In this document: positions 61,262-64,000 of the stretch, in pieces
Layout of the letters: each line of letters begins with the position of its first letter
Numbering within the stretch: position 1 is the first letter of the stretch
Assembly (NCBI RefSeq): GCF_030052815.1
Contig: NC_079507.1
Coordinates: 65,985,144 to 66,049,143, forward strand
Length of the DNA: 64,000 nucleotides
DNA from: Hevea brasiliensis
Lineage: Eukaryota; Streptophyta; Magnoliopsida; Malpighiales; Euphorbiaceae
Direction: 5' to 3'
Program-made: the position numbers and the translations under genes
Notes under the pieces: model-generated
Seen by the model: only the letters and a program-made list of their open reading frames with translations
Told to the model about the DNA's origin: nothing
Databases searched by the model: none

Positions 61262-64000
61262 ATTACTTTGGAGAACCCTTTCATCTTTGCGAGAAGAACA
61301 ACCTCCTTGCATGCCATACTCTTTAAAATCAAAGGGTCTATAATTCAATGTATCTTCTTACAACTCCATCCCATCGCTTGCCCTTGACTATCCCTTACTA
61401 TTACTACAATTGAGCCAAAGTTGTTACACTTGTTGACCCCTGTATCAAAGTTTACCTTAAAAATTATTGTTGGAGGAGGAACCCAGGTTTGTGGTCTCGC
61501 TGCAAGGGGATTGTTAGAAACTGCAGATTCTTGAGCTAGTAGGACTCATCATGATGCTTAAGTGCTGCATCAATGACATGAGAAAAATTAGTTACAACTC
61601 CTTTAAACATGTACTCATTCCTGTTTTTCCACATATGCTAGAGCAGGAAGGGAATTATCAATAATTGGTCTTGTTCACATGGCATTGTTTAAAGGATGCC
61701 ATTAGATTTAACCAAAGATCTATCATTAAATCCCCCCTAATTAAAGTGGATCATACTTGTATTGGAGAGTGAATCCAAATCTCAACTGCTTGTGGACAAT
61801 GAAAGAATATGTGTTTAATAGATTCTGTCTTGCCACAATACCTGCAATTCTCATTGAAGTGTGGGACTCGCTGAAAAATCACCTGGTTAGCCAGCAGACA
61901 CCCTTTAAAACATCGCCATAAGAAAATTTTGAGCTTGGGAGGGATATTAAGCTTCCAAAGACTTTTCCAAATTGTTAAATTATTCATGGATGCTATTAGT
62001 CCTAGTCCAGCTTGATTGTGACTTTGCCGCAAGCTTTTTAATTGCTGAGCGAAGTAGTATGTTGTTTTGACTAAGAAAAGCCCTTGCCTATCATAGTGCA
62101 ATATTAGCTGATCCAGCTGATTAACCATATTTAAAGGGATGGCTAGAATATTTTCCACATCTTTTTCTTCAAAAACTAGTCTTAAGATACCTACATCCTA
62201 CCTCATCTGATGATGATCTATAATTTGGGAAAAGCAGTTAATTGCCAAATTTGCATTCCTTTTGACTCTTGGCCTTCTAGGAAAAGACTGGGGAATCCAT
62301 ATCTTAAATTTACATAAAATGAATTCACCATTGTTAGGTTGCCACCTTGTTCCTTTAGCTAACACCTCCCTTCCTCATAGAAGGCTCCTCTATCCCTAAG
62401 AGGGATTGCAAACTTGACCAGCCTGTAAGAAAGATGAATGAGGAAAATATTTCCCTTTTAGCAAACTGCTAAAAAGAGATTGTGGGTGGTTAATGATCTT
62501 CCATCCTTGCTTTGCTAGTAAAGCCATATTAAAGTTTTCCAAATTCCTAAAGCCTGTGCTTCCATGACTCTTCCCATCATCAAGACGATCCCAAAAAATC
62601 CAATGTTGGTGTCTTTCATCCTTTTGCTACCCCCACCAAAAATTGGACATTATTTCATTTATGGTTCTGCATACTGAGGATGGAAGCTTAAAACATGCCA
62701 TGGCATAGAGTGGTATGCTTGTGGCAATTACTTTGATGAGTGTTTCCTTATCGCCTGGTGAAAGAAGTTTCTCCTTCTATCCTGTTGTCTTACTTTCAAT
62801 CTTATCAATTATCTTAGCAAAGGTCGAACATTTTAATTTGGAGATCAAAGCCAAAGCCCTAAGAACTTATCTTTTGCCTTCTTCCTCTCCTCCCCCCGCC
62901 CCCCTTCCCCCCCCCCAATCATGAACATGAAGAGTCTGAGCTATGCTTTGTGTGGTCTCTCTTAGAGTATTCTTACTAAAGAAGAGAGATGATTTATTGT
63001 AATTTACTGTTTGGTCAGTTACTGAAGCATAAGTATGGAGAATGTGGTGGATTCGTGTGGCTTCCTATCTTGTTGCTTTGGAAAACAAAATGGCATCATT
63101 TGCAAAAAGTAAATGAGTCATAGCAGGACCTCTTCTAAAAATAGATAAACCTTGTAAGTTTGAAGAGGAGATGAGATGTGAAAGGCTTTCTGTACATGGG
63201 AGGAACAAATATAGGGAGAGTGGATCCCCTTATCTCAAGCCTCTGGTAGGTTTAAAGAATCCTATTCTATGGCCATTAATCCCCTTATCTCAAGCCTCTA
63301 CAATTCATGATCCAGTTAATCCAATGGGGATGAAACCCAAAGCAATTCATCATGTGTCAAAGAAAGTCCCATTCTACGCACTCATAAGCTTTGCTTACAT
63401 CCAATTTGAGAGCAAACCCATAATTCTTCCCTTTTAACCCTTGTTTTCAAGTTATGCATTACTTCGTGACTGATTAAAATATTATTAGAAATCAACCTCC
63501 CTTTTGTAAAAGTACTTTGTTCACCACAAACTAATGAGTCCATAAAGGGTTGCAGTCTTTTTGTGAGGATCTTAGATTTTTATAAAAAACCATACATAAA
63601 CCAATAGGACAAAGGTCTTTCATGGTATGTACCTATTTGGTCTTGGGAATTAAGGTAATGATGGTGTGCTTGAACTTGTGGAGCAAGTGTCTGCCATTGA
63701 AGAAATTGCTAAAAACATTTCATCTCCAATAATATCCCGATACCTTTAGGAGAATAATTTGGTAAGCCCATCCTCAATGGAAAAAAACTGCTTGTTTGAC
63801 TTCCTCTCTTGATATTGGTTTGATCAGTTGATCATTCATAGTTGGAGTGATTTTAGGTTTAAACCTGTCAGTGAAATCATGAGAACAACCTAGGTTCTTT
63901 AAGCCATAAGTTTCCTTGAAATAATTAAGGGCTATTTTTGAAATCCCTATTAAGTCCAGATGCCTACATCATCCTTTAACCTGAAATGAAATTTCTCCAT
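61262..64000 (-). pseudogene. L1-type LINE: reverse transcriptase, zinc-binding domain, RNase H N-terminal part (runs off the window)
   Basis: The ORF2 of a plant L1-type non-LTR retrotransposon, decayed. Reading on the minus strand: the reverse transcriptase has RIGFFKPTRGLR followed by a stop where Gln is expected, with GDPLSPYLF next, and FANDAILF near 63105-63085, where the first catalytic Asp of the FADD motif is Asn. The zinc-binding domain lies at 62158-61751: TIWKSLWKLNIPPKLKIFLW, then CRYCGKTESIKHIFFHCPQA. RNase H starts near 61470 with FKVNFDTGVNKCNNFGSI. A local 55-bp duplication lies at 63224-63299. The 5' end lies beyond the window. Confidence 0.85.

Noticed and set aside
1..64000. 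Search for CRISPR arrays, operons, phage genes, rRNA and tandem satellite arrays
   Set aside because: None seen. The only tandem arrays are dinucleotide microsatellites, and all genes are intron-containing plant genes or transposon parts.

Overview
The window is nuclear DNA from a flowering plant, very probably a woody eudicot. Three intron-containing genes of plant type sit in very AT-rich DNA with long TA microsatellites, and large parts are covered by decayed retrotransposons. The bHLH and quinone reductase proteins look most like those of rosids such as Malpighiales/Euphorbiaceae; that placement is inferred from memory of the families and was not searched. There is no prokaryotic, organellar or CRISPR-like content, and I found no convincing new biological system. 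The most interesting material is the genealogy of nested transposons and the state of one gene.

Layout. At 173-3648 (+) lies an FQR1/WrbA-type NAD(P)H:quinone oxidoreductase with four coding exons that splice into a complete frame. A 6.3 kb AT-rich spacer follows. At 9953-12076 (-) lies a seven-exon bHLH transcription factor of the bHLH112/bHLH123/bHLH68-like group, again with a complete spliced frame of 445 codons. The two genes converge. From 12.3 to 24.9 kb there is no gene, only AT-rich DNA with small transposon relics, microsatellites, an 88-bp palindrome and one GC-rich island. From 24958 to 35285 there is a layered transposon block. A gypsy-type remnant on the minus strand keeps a decayed gag and one very long LTR. 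Into that LTR a second, related solo LTR has inserted; into the solo LTR a non-autonomous hAT-like element; and that element holds a LINE-tail-like fragment. The whole block is bracketed by two direct copies of about 245 bp.

At 36305-43412 (+) lies a seven-bladed WD40 gene related to WDR25, with four coding exons and a 4.8 kb last intron that carries a Mutator-like insertion. Its third exon has two single-base frameshifts in A-rich runs, so it is either a pseudogene or a consensus error. At 47368-53730 lies a full-length but dead Ty1-copia element (minus strand) with both LTRs and near-matching target duplications, interrupted by a solo LTR at 49586-50980. From 59664 to the window end runs the 3' part of an L1-type LINE (minus strand) with reverse transcriptase, zinc-binding and RNase H regions and a poly(A) tail. 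Its RNase H region is split by a gypsy-type solo LTR.

The three host genes have unrelated roles (quinone redox, transcription, WD40 scaffold), and their proximity does not suggest a shared pathway. Exon boundaries were worked out by hand from splice sites and reading phase; transposon edges without clear target duplications are approximate.
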